The notes below the pieces were generated by a model, which saw nothing but the letters and a program-made list of their open reading frames with translations, searched no databases and was not told where the DNA came from. 5,770 nt of DNA from Nitriliruptorales bacterium (GTDB lineage Bacteria > Actinomycetota > Nitriliruptoria > Euzebyales > Egibacteraceae), in contig SKPY01000510.1 in the NCBI GenBank assembly GCA_007119305.1, forward strand, positions 1 to 5,770. Reading direction: 5' to 3'. Every line of letters starts with the position of its first letter. Positions within the stretch are counted from its first letter, which is position 1. Position numbers and translations under genes: made by a program. Positions 1-5,170 of this stretch are shown here, piece after piece.

Positions 1-45
1 CTGCCCACCCTCGCCGGCGTCACCGACCCGGCACCGCAGCGCTAG
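1..45 (+). CDS. C-terminal end of an unidentified gene (partial)
   Basis: Frame 1 is open from the window edge and reads LPTLAGVTDPAPQR before a TAG stop at 43-45. Nearly every codon ends in G or C, as in the other genes here. The stop overlaps the stop of the leftward neighbour: the tetranucleotide CTAG at 42-45 supplies TAG to both strands, a tidy tail-to-tail arrangement that supports a real gene end. Fourteen residues are too few to name a family, and an open frame this short could also arise by chance in GC-rich DNA. Confidence 0.4.
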   Translation: MPTLAGVTDPAPQR

Positions 46-947
46 CCCGCGGTCGGGGCCTGGCGCGTCGCCTCGCCGTGGTCGTCGCGGGGGCGCAGCA
101 GGTGGGCCGGCGCCGCAGCGACGAACCGCGCGATCACCTCGGCGAGGCGCTCGTAGTCGTCGAGGGCCCACACCCTGGGCTGGTCGACGAGCAGCACGTG
201 GCCGCGCCGCGGGGAGACCTCCCAGCACAGGAAGTCGGCCTCGGCGAGCACGTCCGCAGCCGGCGAGGCGAGCAACGCAGCGGCCGCCTCGGGCTCGGCG
301 GACAGCACGAGCAGGTTGCGGTCGACGTCGTCCCGGCCCGACACGACGCGTGCCAGGCCGACCTCCCGGAAGACCCGGGCCAGGGGTCCGCGCGGCCACA
401 CCCGCAGGTGCGGCAGCGCGACGGGGAGGCGGGCGAGCGCGATGCCGCGCTGCCGGCGGTGCGTGTGCTCCCGGCTGACGTCGCCGTCGTGCGAGCGGCT
501 GTGCTCGACCCAGAACAGGTCGAGGAACGTCAGCGCGATGCCGTCGCGCTCGAGGTCGACGACGTTGCGGCAGCGCCGCTGCATGCGCCGGCGCGCGCGC
601 TCGGGCAGATCGTCGCGCACCGACAGCTTGAACCTGCCGTCCTCGCGGTCGAGCTCGACCGAGCCCTCGCCCTCCACCCGCCCGTACTCGCCGCGCACCC
701 CCCGCAGGAGAGCGAAGTCGGGCTCGAAGGCGTTGACGCGCTCGTCGTCGCCGGGCGCAAAGCGCCAGCCGTGCTGCCGGGCATGCAGCTCGAGCGCCTG
801 CCGTTTGCGGTGCGCCTGGCGGCGTTGCAGCAGCGGACGCCCGTAGCCCAGGGCGAAGGCGACGAGCACGGCCGCTACGAACGCCGCCGGCAGGAGCAGC
901 TCCGCCGCGACGCCCCCGCCGCCGCCCGGAACCGGGAACCCGCCCAT
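42..947 (-). CDS. Membrane-anchored hypothetical protein, 301 aa
   Basis: Function is unknown. A glycine-rich N-terminus (residues 1-12) is followed by one hydrophobic segment (about 14-35), then a basic stretch (37-49, rich in R, K, Q and H). This suggests an N-out, C-in single-pass anchor with a cytoplasmic soluble domain of about 250 residues. The soluble part has the layout of a common actinobacterial group of uncharacterised proteins: an ARxxGW-type start (56-61), a middle block ending in ALARLPVALPHLRVWP (170-185), a DVDRNLLVLS element (208-217), and a WEVSPRRGHVLLV segment (242-254) before a terminal helix. This comparison is from memory, and I can assign no catalytic motif. An in-frame ATG lies 45 bases upstream at 992, but the ATG at 947 is preceded by GAGGAG with 7-nt spacing and begins closer to the membrane segment, so I prefer it. 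The gene follows the SDR gene on the same strand after about 106 bp, so co-transcription is possible. The gene itself looks solid because codon bias is uniform and rightward readings of the stretch are arginine/alanine-rich low complexity. Confidence 0.8.
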   Translation of the reverse strand: MGGFPVPGGGGGVAAELLLPAAFVAAVLVAFALGYGRPLLQRRQAHRKRQALELHARQHGWRFAPGDDERVNAFEPDFALLRGVRGEYGRVEGEGSVELDREDGRFKLSVRDDLPERARRRMQRRCRNVVDLERDGIALTFLDLFWVEHSRSHDGDVSREHTHRRQRGIALARLPVALPHLRVWPRGPLARVFREVGLARVVSGRDDVDRNLLVLSAEPEAAAALLASPAADVLAEADFLCWEVSPRRGHVLLVDQPRVWALDDYERLAEVIARFVAAAPAHLLRPRDDHGEATRQAPTAG

Positions 948-954
948 GCCGCCT

Positions 955-960
955 CTCCTC
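955..960 (-). promoter_or_regulatory. Shine-Dalgarno GAGGAG fixing the start at 947
   Basis: Read on the minus strand, GAGGAG is followed by AGGCGGC and then ATG. This is near-ideal spacing. No comparable site precedes the alternative ATG at 992, where the minus-strand leader instead contains a GGGGTGCACGG repeat. This is the main reason for choosing the shorter protein. Confidence 0.7.
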
Positions 961-1053
961 GCGTCGCCCACCCGTGCACCCCCGCCGTGCACCCCGGGCG
1001 TGGGCGTTACGCCACAGCATACCGGACCCCCCGCCCGGCGAGTGGGTGCGGGC
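961..1053 (-). promoter_or_regulatory. Possible leader and promoter of the membrane-protein gene
   Basis: On the minus strand TATGCT (1021-1016) fits the actinobacterial -10 pattern TANNNT, but no convincing -35 lies upstream. The implied leader would be about 60 nt. It carries two direct copies of an 11-bp word (CCGTGCACCCC on the plus strand at 972-982 and 985-995), each with a GTGCAC palindrome. A loose dyad sits around GTGGGCGTTACGCCAC (1000-1015). The gene could equally be read through from the SDR gene. The promoter call is weak. Confidence 0.25.
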
Positions 1054-1929
1054 TCAGCCGGCCTCGCCTGACCAGGCGGGCGGCACCTCGCGGGCGAGGT
1101 GGAAGCCGTCGAAGGCGCCCGTGGACGCGCCGGCGCCGAGCGGCAGGACCGGCTCCTTGAGCAGGCTCGAGCCCCCGTCGACCCGCAGCGTCGCGCCGGT
1201 GGTGAACGCCGCCGCCGGCGACAGCAGGTAGACCACCGCAGCGCTCACCTCGCTCTCCGTGCCGACCCGCCCGGCGGGGACCTTGCGCGCGTTGTCGGCC
1301 GCGAGCCGCTGGACGTCCTCGTCGTAGGAGTCCATGCCGCTGGAGTAGATCGTGCCGGGCGCGACCGCGTTGACGCGCACCCCCCGCCCGGCCCACTCGA
1401 CCGCGAGGGTCTTGGTCAGGTTGACCACGCCGGCCCGTGCCGCTCCGGTGTGGCTCATGAAGGCGAACCCGTTCCACATGTCGGCGGCGATCGACACGAT
1501 CGCGCCGCCGTGCTCCCCCATCCATGCGCGGAAGGCCGCGCGCGTGACGAGGAACGTGCCGTTCAGGTTCAGGTCGATCACGCTGCGCCAGCCGTTCGGG
1601 CTGATGGCCTCGGCCGGGGCCGGGAACTGCCCGCCGGCGTTGTTCACGAGCCCGTCCAGGCGGCCGTGGCGCTCGACGACGCCGCCCACCGCGGCCTCGA
1701 CCGCCGCCTCGTCGCGGATGTCGAGCGGGCACCAGTCGGCCTGTCCGCCGGCCTCGGCGATCTCGGCGACGGTCGCGCGCAGCGGCTCCTCGCGCCGGCC
1801 GGCGACGACGGCCGTCGCGCCGAGCGCGGCCACCTCGTGCGCGCTGCAGCGGCCGATGCCGGTCCCCCCGCCGGTCACGAGCACCACCTGGCCGTCGAGC
1901 AGGCCGGGCCGGTAGATCGAGTCGAACAT
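1054..1929 (-). CDS. SDR-family oxidoreductase, trans-2-enoyl-CoA reductase (PECR)-like, 291 aa
   Basis: This is a classical short-chain dehydrogenase fold with a Rossmann NAD(P) site TGGGTGIG (residues 19-26), NNAG (96-99), Ser146 after strand 5, NxLNGTF (121-126) and a PG motif after strand 6 (191-192). The usual YxxxK is absent: the aligned stretch is HTGAARAG (160-167), with Thr161 and Arg165 at the Tyr and Lys positions. From memory, human peroxisomal trans-2-enoyl-CoA reductase has HSGAARAGVYNLTK there, with its annotated active tyrosine in YNLTK. In the protein here that tyrosine is Val169, while Lys173 is kept. Other PECR-like stretches are NNAGGQF (96-102) and GWRSVIDLNLNGTF (113-126). 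This points to reduction or reverse oxidation of an enoyl-CoA thioester by NAD(P)H in the cytoplasm, not to an alcohol dehydrogenase. The exact substrate is unknown. The start is supported by a perfect AGGAGG at 1941-1936, 6 nt before the ATG. The gene diverges from the acyl-CoA dehydrogenase gene across an operator array. A shadow reading on the same strand spans this locus but is low complexity. Confidence 0.9.
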   Translation of the reverse strand: MFDSIYRPGLLDGQVVLVTGGGTGIGRCSAHEVAALGATAVVAGRREEPLRATVAEIAEAGGQADWCPLDIRDEAAVEAAVGGVVERHGRLDGLVNNAGGQFPAPAEAISPNGWRSVIDLNLNGTFLVTRAAFRAWMGEHGGAIVSIAADMWNGFAFMSHTGAARAGVVNLTKTLAVEWAGRGVRVNAVAPGTIYSSGMDSYDEDVQRLAADNARKVPAGRVGTESEVSAAVVYLLSPAAAFTTGATLRVDGGSSLLKEPVLPLGAGASTGAFDGFHLAREVPPAWSGEAG

Positions 1930-2071
1930 CGTGCGCCTCCTGGGGTCGCTGCTGCGCCACGGGACCCTCGTCCCCTCGCCACCGGGCAGCGCGGCCCTGG
2001 TCCCGGGCGCGCTGCCGGCGGGACGATGATGCCGCCCCGACCGCGCGCGAGCGAGTCAGTTGCGTCGGGGG
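1930..2071 (-). promoter_or_regulatory. Long 5' leader of the SDR gene with GC-rich hairpins
   Basis: If transcription starts in the operator array, the SDR message has a leader of about 150-160 nt. It holds three inverted repeats: GGGAC/GTCCC around a CCTC loop (1961-1974); GGCAGCGCG (1985-1993) paired with CGCGCTGCC (2008-2016); and CCCCGAC (2035-2041) paired with GTCGGGG (2064-2070). The ribosome site AGGAGG (1941-1936) lies outside the stems. I see no riboswitch consensus and no open frame of note. In DNA this rich in GC, stems of 5-9 bp can arise by chance, so a regulatory role is only possible. Confidence 0.3.
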
Positions 2072-2089
2072 GTTACCGACGGGTAACAT
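2060..2089 (+). promoter_or_regulatory. Candidate promoter of the acyl-CoA dehydrogenase gene
   Basis: TTGCGT (2060-2065) and TAACAT (2084-2089) are separated by 18 bp and fit the TTGnnn/TAnnnT pattern of housekeeping actinobacterial promoters. The -10 falls exactly across the junction of the first and second operator dyads. Start of transcription would be near 2096 and the leader about 42 nt. TACGGT (2095-2100) with TTACCG (2073-2078) is a competing pair. Confidence 0.4.
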
Positions 2090-2118
2090 TACCGTACGGT
2101 AACTTACCGGCCAGTAAC
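2072..2118. promoter_or_regulatory. Triple tandem palindromic operator array
   Basis: Three 14-bp dyads lie end to end in a locally AT-richer patch: TTACCGACGGGTAA (2073-2086, flanked by G and C to extend the dyad), the perfect palindrome TTACCGTACGGTAA (2089-2102), and TTACCGGCCAGTAA (2104-2117). The shared form is TTACCGnnnnGTAA. Centres are 16 and 15 bp apart, about one and a half helical turns. The length and symmetry are typical of operators bound by TetR-family dimers. The array covers the candidate promoters of both divergent genes and ends about 20 bp before the acyl-CoA dehydrogenase start, so a bound protein would most simply repress both genes. An acyl-CoA thioester ligand would be a natural inducer, but this is inference. 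No regulator gene is visible in the window. Confidence 0.8.
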
Positions 2119-2126
2119 ACCGGCAA
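2097..2126 (-). promoter_or_regulatory. Candidate divergent promoter of the SDR gene
   Basis: Read leftward, TTGCCG (2126-2121) and TACCGT (2102-2097) are spaced by 18 bp. The -10 overlaps the central perfect dyad and the spacer covers the third dyad. This would start the SDR message near 2090 and give it a leader of about 160 nt. TAnnnT matches are easy to find inside the TTAC/GTAA repeats, so this is one of several possible assignments. Confidence 0.3.
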
Positions 2127-2137
2127 GGGAGCGAGCG

Positions 2138-3925
2138 ATGGCCCACTACATCCCCAACCTCCGCGACATCGAGTTCAACCTGTTCGAGGTGTTCGGCCTC
2201 GACGAGCGCGTCGGTCGTGGGCCGTTCGCGCAGATGGACGCCGACACCGCCCGCGGGGTGCTGTCCGAGGTCGAGCGCCTCGCCACAGGTCCCTTCGCCG
2301 ACAGCTTCGTCGAGGGCGACCGCACGCCCCTGCAGCTCGACGACGAGGGCAACGTCACGGTGCCCGAGGGGATCAACCGGGCGCTCGACGCCTACTTCCA
2401 GGGTGGCTGGGGCGCGCTCAACCTGCCCGAGCACCTCGGCGGGTTCGGCTGTCCCCCGTCGCTCGCCTGGGCCGCGTCGTCGCTGCTGCTCGGCGGCAAC
2501 GCGGCCGCGCTGATGTACTGCGCCGGCCCGTTCTTCGCCGCGATCGCCGACGAGCTCGTCACCGACGAGCAGCGCGAGCGCTGGATCCGCCCCTGGGTCG
2601 ACCAGCAGTGGGGCGCCACGATGGTGCTCACCGAGCCCGACGCCGGCAGCGACGTCGGCGCCGGCCGCAGCAAGGCGGTCGACAACGGCGACGGCACCTG
2701 GTCGCTCAGCGGCGTCAAGCGCTTCATCACCGACGGCGACTTCGACTGGCCCGACAACGTCGTCCACCTCGTCCTCGCCCGCCCCGAAGGCGCCGAGCCG
2801 GGCACCAAGGGCCTGTCGCTGTTCATCGTGCCGAAGTACTGGTACGAGGCGGACGGCACCCTCGGTGAGCGCAACCCGGTCACCGTCACGAACGTCGAGG
2901 ACAAGATGGGGCTGAAGGCGAGCTCCACCTGCGAGCTCACCTTCGAGGACGCGCGCGGCGTGCTCGTGGGCGAGACGCACGACGGCATCCGCCAGATGTT
3001 CAAGGTCATCGAGTACGCCCGCATGCTCGTCGGCACGAAGGCGATCGAGACCCTGTCGACCGGCTACGCCAACGCGTTGGAGTACGCGAAGGTCCGCGTG
3101 CAGGGCCCGGACCTCAAGCACGCTGCAGACAAGTCGGCCCCGCGCGTGGAGATCATCCGCCACCCAGACGTCCGCCGGATGCTGATGGACTGCAAGGCGC
3201 ACGTCGAGGCCATGCGCGCGCTCGTGTTCTACACCGCCTCGATCCAGGACCGCATCCGCCTGCGCCCCGACGACGAGGAGGTCATCAAGCTCAACGACCT
3301 GCTGCTGCCGATGGTGAAGGGCTACGGCTCGGAGAAGAGCTACGAGCTCCTCGCGGTCGCGCTGCAGGTGTTCGGCGGCTCGGGCTACACCCGCGACTAC
3401 CCGCTCGAGCAGTACATCCGGGACGCCAAGATCGACACCCTCTACGAGGGCACGACCGGCATCCAGGGCATGGACCTGTTCTTCCGCAAGGTCGGCCGCG
3501 ACCAGGGCGCCACGCTCACCAAGCTGCTCGACCAGATCGCGGAGTTCGCCAAGGGCGAGGCCGGCAACGGCGAGCTCGCCGCCGAGCGGCAGCTGCTCGG
3601 CAAGGCGCTCGACGACGTCCAGGGGATGCTCGGCGCGATGGTCGGCTTCCTCGGTGAGGACCTCTACCTCATCGGGCTGAACACGACGTCGTTCCTGTTC
3701 TCGCTGTCCGAGCTCGTGTGCGGCTGGCTCATCCTGCGCCAGGCCGAGGTGGCCCTGAGCGCGCTCGACGGCGACGTCGACGAGGCCGACCGCGCCTTCT
3801 ACCAGGGCAAGGTCGCCGCTGCCCGCTGGTTCGTGCGCACGGTGCTGCCGCAGCTGGCGGCCCGCCGTGCGGTCCTCGAGAGCTCGACGCTCGACGTCAT
3901 GGAGCTCGACGAGCGGGCCTTCTAG
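2138..3925 (+). CDS. fadE5: FadE5-like acyl-CoA dehydrogenase with C-terminal extension, 595 aa
   Basis: This FAD enzyme introduces the trans-2 double bond into acyl-CoA thioesters, the first step of beta-oxidation, passing electrons to electron-transfer flavoprotein. It belongs to the long acyl-CoA dehydrogenases (about 590-610 residues, FadE5 and DmdC type), not the usual 380-residue ones. The N-terminal cap MAHYIPNLRDIEFNLFEVFG is typical of the group. The middle domain has the flavin/substrate motif TEPDAGSDVGA (165-175) and VKRFIT (193-198). The helical domain has VFGGSGYTRDYPLEQYIRDA (411-430), followed by LYEGTT, with Glu437 as predicted catalytic base. Residues from about 460 to the end form the extra C-terminal helical domain, ending VMELDERAF. 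From memory, Mycobacterium tuberculosis FadE5 matches along the whole length, including the ending. FadE5 accepts a broad range of chain lengths; a DmdC-like role on methylmercaptopropionyl-CoA cannot be excluded. All key residues are present, with no sign of a frameshift. The start has AAGGGAG (2125-2131) 6 nt upstream. It diverges from the SDR gene across the operator array. Confidence 0.93.
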   Translation: MAHYIPNLRDIEFNLFEVFGLDERVGRGPFAQMDADTARGVLSEVERLATGPFADSFVEGDRTPLQLDDEGNVTVPEGINRALDAYFQGGWGALNLPEHLGGFGCPPSLAWAASSLLLGGNAAALMYCAGPFFAAIADELVTDEQRERWIRPWVDQQWGATMVLTEPDAGSDVGAGRSKAVDNGDGTWSLSGVKRFITDGDFDWPDNVVHLVLARPEGAEPGTKGLSLFIVPKYWYEADGTLGERNPVTVTNVEDKMGLKASSTCELTFEDARGVLVGETHDGIRQMFKVIEYARMLVGTKAIETLSTGYANALEYAKVRVQGPDLKHAADKSAPRVEIIRHPDVRRMLMDCKAHVEAMRALVFYTASIQDRIRLRPDDEEVIKLNDLLLPMVKGYGSEKSYELLAVALQVFGGSGYTRDYPLEQYIRDAKIDTLYEGTTGIQGMDLFFRKVGRDQGATLTKLLDQIAEFAKGEAGNGELAAERQLLGKALDDVQGMLGAMVGFLGEDLYLIGLNTTSFLFSLSELVCGWLILRQAEVALSALDGDVDEADRAFYQGKVAAARWFVRTVLPQLAARRAVLESSTLDVMELDERAF

Positions 3926-3926
3926 C

Positions 3927-3967
3927 CGGCGCGGCGCGGACGCCGCCTGGCTGGGCCGGCCGCGCCG
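3927..3967 (+). terminator. GC-rich hairpin after the acyl-CoA dehydrogenase gene
   Basis: CGGCGCGGC (3927-3935) can pair with GCCGCGCCG (3959-3967) across a 23-nt loop. A competing compact hairpin is GCGGCG-CGGA-CGCCGC (3931-3946). Both begin within a few bases of the TAG stop. There is no T-run, so this is not a classical intrinsic terminator. Actinobacteria often show such T-less stems after genes, and the role may be termination or 3'-end protection. Confidence 0.35.
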
Positions 3968-3980
3968 CTAGGACGCCAAC

Positions 3981-4030
3981 GGCGCGCGGACAATTCGTAA
4001 CACCCGGGTGTTACGAATTGTCCGCGCGCC
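3981..4030. promoter_or_regulatory. Perfect 50-bp spacerless palindrome, probable operator
   Basis: Every base of 3981-4005 is matched by its complement in 4006-4030, with no mismatch and no spacer. The symmetry stops exactly at these ends (C at 3980, C at 4031). The centre is GTAACACCC/GGGTGTTAC (3997-4014), flanked by AATTC/GAATT and then GC-rich arms ending in GGCGCGC/GCGCGCC. It lies between two rightward genes and ends 13 bp before the ATG of the phosphotransferase gene, where it would cover the -35 area. The AT-containing core looks like a large dimeric or double-dimeric repressor operator. As RNA it would also form a stem of over 20 bp that could end the upstream transcript, though no T-run follows. 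The word GTAACACC also occurs at 2114-2121 at the edge of the triple array. Confidence 0.8.
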
Positions 4031-4043
4031 CTGCGCTACGCTC

Positions 4044-5090
4044 ATGGCCCTGGACACAGACCTGGAAGGTGACGAGCCCACCCCGGCCGGGATCGACGCG
4101 GCCGGGCTGGAGCGCTGGCTGGTCGCGCACGTCGACGGGCTGGTCCCCCCGTTCGTCTACGAGCGGGTGGCCGGTGGCCGCTCGAACCTCACGTTCTCCG
4201 TGCGCGACGCCGCCGGACGCCGCGTGGTGCTGCGCCGCCCGCCGCTGCACAGCACCCTGCCGTCCGCGCACGACATGGCCCGCGAGCACCGCATCCAGGC
4301 GGCGCTGGCCGACACCGCCGTGCCCGTGCCGCGCATGCTCGGCCACTGCGCCGACGAAGCGGTCACCGGGGCGGAGTTCTACGTGATGGAGCACGTCGAC
4401 GGGCTCGTCGTCCGCGACCGCGCGTCAGCAGACCCGCTGGCGGAGCCGGCACGCCACGCGACGGGGCTGAACCTCGTGGACACCCTCGTCGCCCTGCACG
4501 GGGTCGACCCCGACGCGGTCGGCCTCGGCGACCTCGCCCGCAGGGAGCGCTACATCGAGCGCCAGCTCAAGCGCTGGCACGCGCAGTGGGAGGCGCAGAA
4601 GACCCGCGACCTGCCGGCGATGGACGAGGCGCACGCCGCACTCGCCGCCCAGGTCCCCGAGCAGGGCCCGGCCCGCATCGTCCACGGCGACTTCCGCCTC
4701 GACAACGCGATCCTGTCGCCGCACGGCGACGTACGGGCCGTGCTCGACTGGGAGCTGTGCACGCTCGGCGACCCGCTCGCCGACGTCGGCATGCTGCTCG
4801 TGTACTGGGCCGAGCCCGACGACCACGTGGTCCCCCTCGGCGATGCCGCGACGCTGGAGCCGGGCTTTGCCAGCCGGGCTGAGCTCGTGGACCGCTACCG
4901 CGCAGCCAGGCAGGTCGAGGCCGACCTCGACTTCTACGTGGCGTTCGCCTACTGGCGGATCGCGGCGATCCTCGAAGGCGTCTACGCCCGCACGCTCGCC
5001 GGCGCCTACGGCGAGGTCGACGCGGCGGTGGAGCGCTACGGGCGGGTGGTCGCCGACCTCGCCGAGGAGGCCCGGCGGCTCATCGCGTGA
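4044..5090 (+). CDS. Phosphotransferase family protein (APH fold, ACAD10/11 kinase type), 348 aa
   Basis: This is a small-molecule kinase with an aminoglycoside-phosphotransferase fold, of the cytoplasmic group found beside acyl-CoA dehydrogenase genes and fused to them in animal ACAD10/ACAD11. Visible parts are a glycine-rich loop GGRSNLTF (44-51), a VVLRRPP strand (61-67) where arginine replaces the usual ATP-contacting lysine as is common in this group, Glu81 on the next helix, the catalytic loop HGDFRLDN (214-221; Asp216 base, Asn221 metal) and the metal motif DWE (235-237) followed by LGDPLADVG (241-249). Helices fill the C-terminus. In Pseudomonas the related LvaA acts in phosphorylating 4-hydroxyvaleryl-CoA during levulinate breakdown, so a hydroxyacyl(-CoA) substrate is plausible here. 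Antibiotic resistance is unlikely. A GTG at 4008 would add 12 residues but sits in the middle of the palindrome. The ATG at 4044 is preferred, although neither has a Shine-Dalgarno sequence, which suggests leaderless or weak initiation. TACGCT at 4037-4042 is too close to the ATG to serve as its -10 unless initiation is further inside. Confidence 0.88.
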   Translation: MALDTDLEGDEPTPAGIDAAGLERWLVAHVDGLVPPFVYERVAGGRSNLTFSVRDAAGRRVVLRRPPLHSTLPSAHDMAREHRIQAALADTAVPVPRMLGHCADEAVTGAEFYVMEHVDGLVVRDRASADPLAEPARHATGLNLVDTLVALHGVDPDAVGLGDLARRERYIERQLKRWHAQWEAQKTRDLPAMDEAHAALAAQVPEQGPARIVHGDFRLDNAILSPHGDVRAVLDWELCTLGDPLADVGMLLVYWAEPDDHVVPLGDAATLEPGFASRAELVDRYRAARQVEADLDFYVAFAYWRIAAILEGVYARTLAGAYGEVDAAVERYGRVVADLAEEARRLIA

Positions 5091-5140
5091 CCGCGCCCGG
5101 GCAAGCCCGGCGGCTCAGCGCGTGACCGCGCCCGGGCAGG
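5071..5140. repeat. 35-bp tandem duplication across the phosphotransferase stop
   Basis: Unit 1 (5071-5105) and unit 2 (5106-5140) match at 33 of 35 positions, differing at T5083/G5118 and A5104/G5139. A third partial start (5141-5150) matches 8 of 10. Unit 1 contains the last six codons and the TGA of the phosphotransferase gene, and unit 2 is noncoding. Each unit holds GCCCGGGC. At the junction CCGGGC-AA-GCCCGG (5097-5110) makes a short hairpin between two convergent genes, which might help termination on both strands. The rest of the 80-bp gap up to 5170 shows nothing else. Confidence 0.85.
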
Positions 5141-5170
5141 CCCGACGGCGCAAAGGTGGGCGGCAGGGGG

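Noticed and set aside
78..1160. A 360-codon rightward frame opposite the membrane-protein gene, and another of 589 codons at 1099-2868
   Set aside because: Both are low-complexity antisense readings without recognisable domains. The second runs through the operator array and into a well-supported gene in another frame.
2072..2118. CRISPR or iteron-type replication repeats
   Set aside because: The units are 14-bp dyads without unique spacers, there are only three, and no cas or replication gene is near. Their placement over divergent promoters explains them.
1007..3202. A 731-codon leftward open frame across the SDR gene, the control region and part of the acyl-CoA dehydrogenase gene
   Set aside because: Its product is arginine-, glycine- and alanine-rich with no family motifs, and it overlaps two well-supported genes in other frames. 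It reflects the scarcity of stop codons in GC-rich DNA.
3981..4030. Classical intrinsic terminator
   Set aside because: The stem is perfect but no T-run follows on either strand, and its AT-containing core with GTAAC half-sites and its place before a start codon fit an operator better. A termination role is not excluded.
4008..4043. GTG at 4008 as the start of the phosphotransferase
   Set aside because: It lies inside the 50-bp palindrome, has no ribosome site, and adds 12 residues (MLRIVRAPCATL) that do not look like part of the fold. The ATG at 4044 is more reasonable.
4044..5090. Aminoglycoside resistance kinase
   Set aside because: The DWE metal motif, LGDPLADVG, LRRPP and the acyl-CoA dehydrogenase neighbour fit the ACAD10/11-type metabolic kinases, not resistance enzymes.
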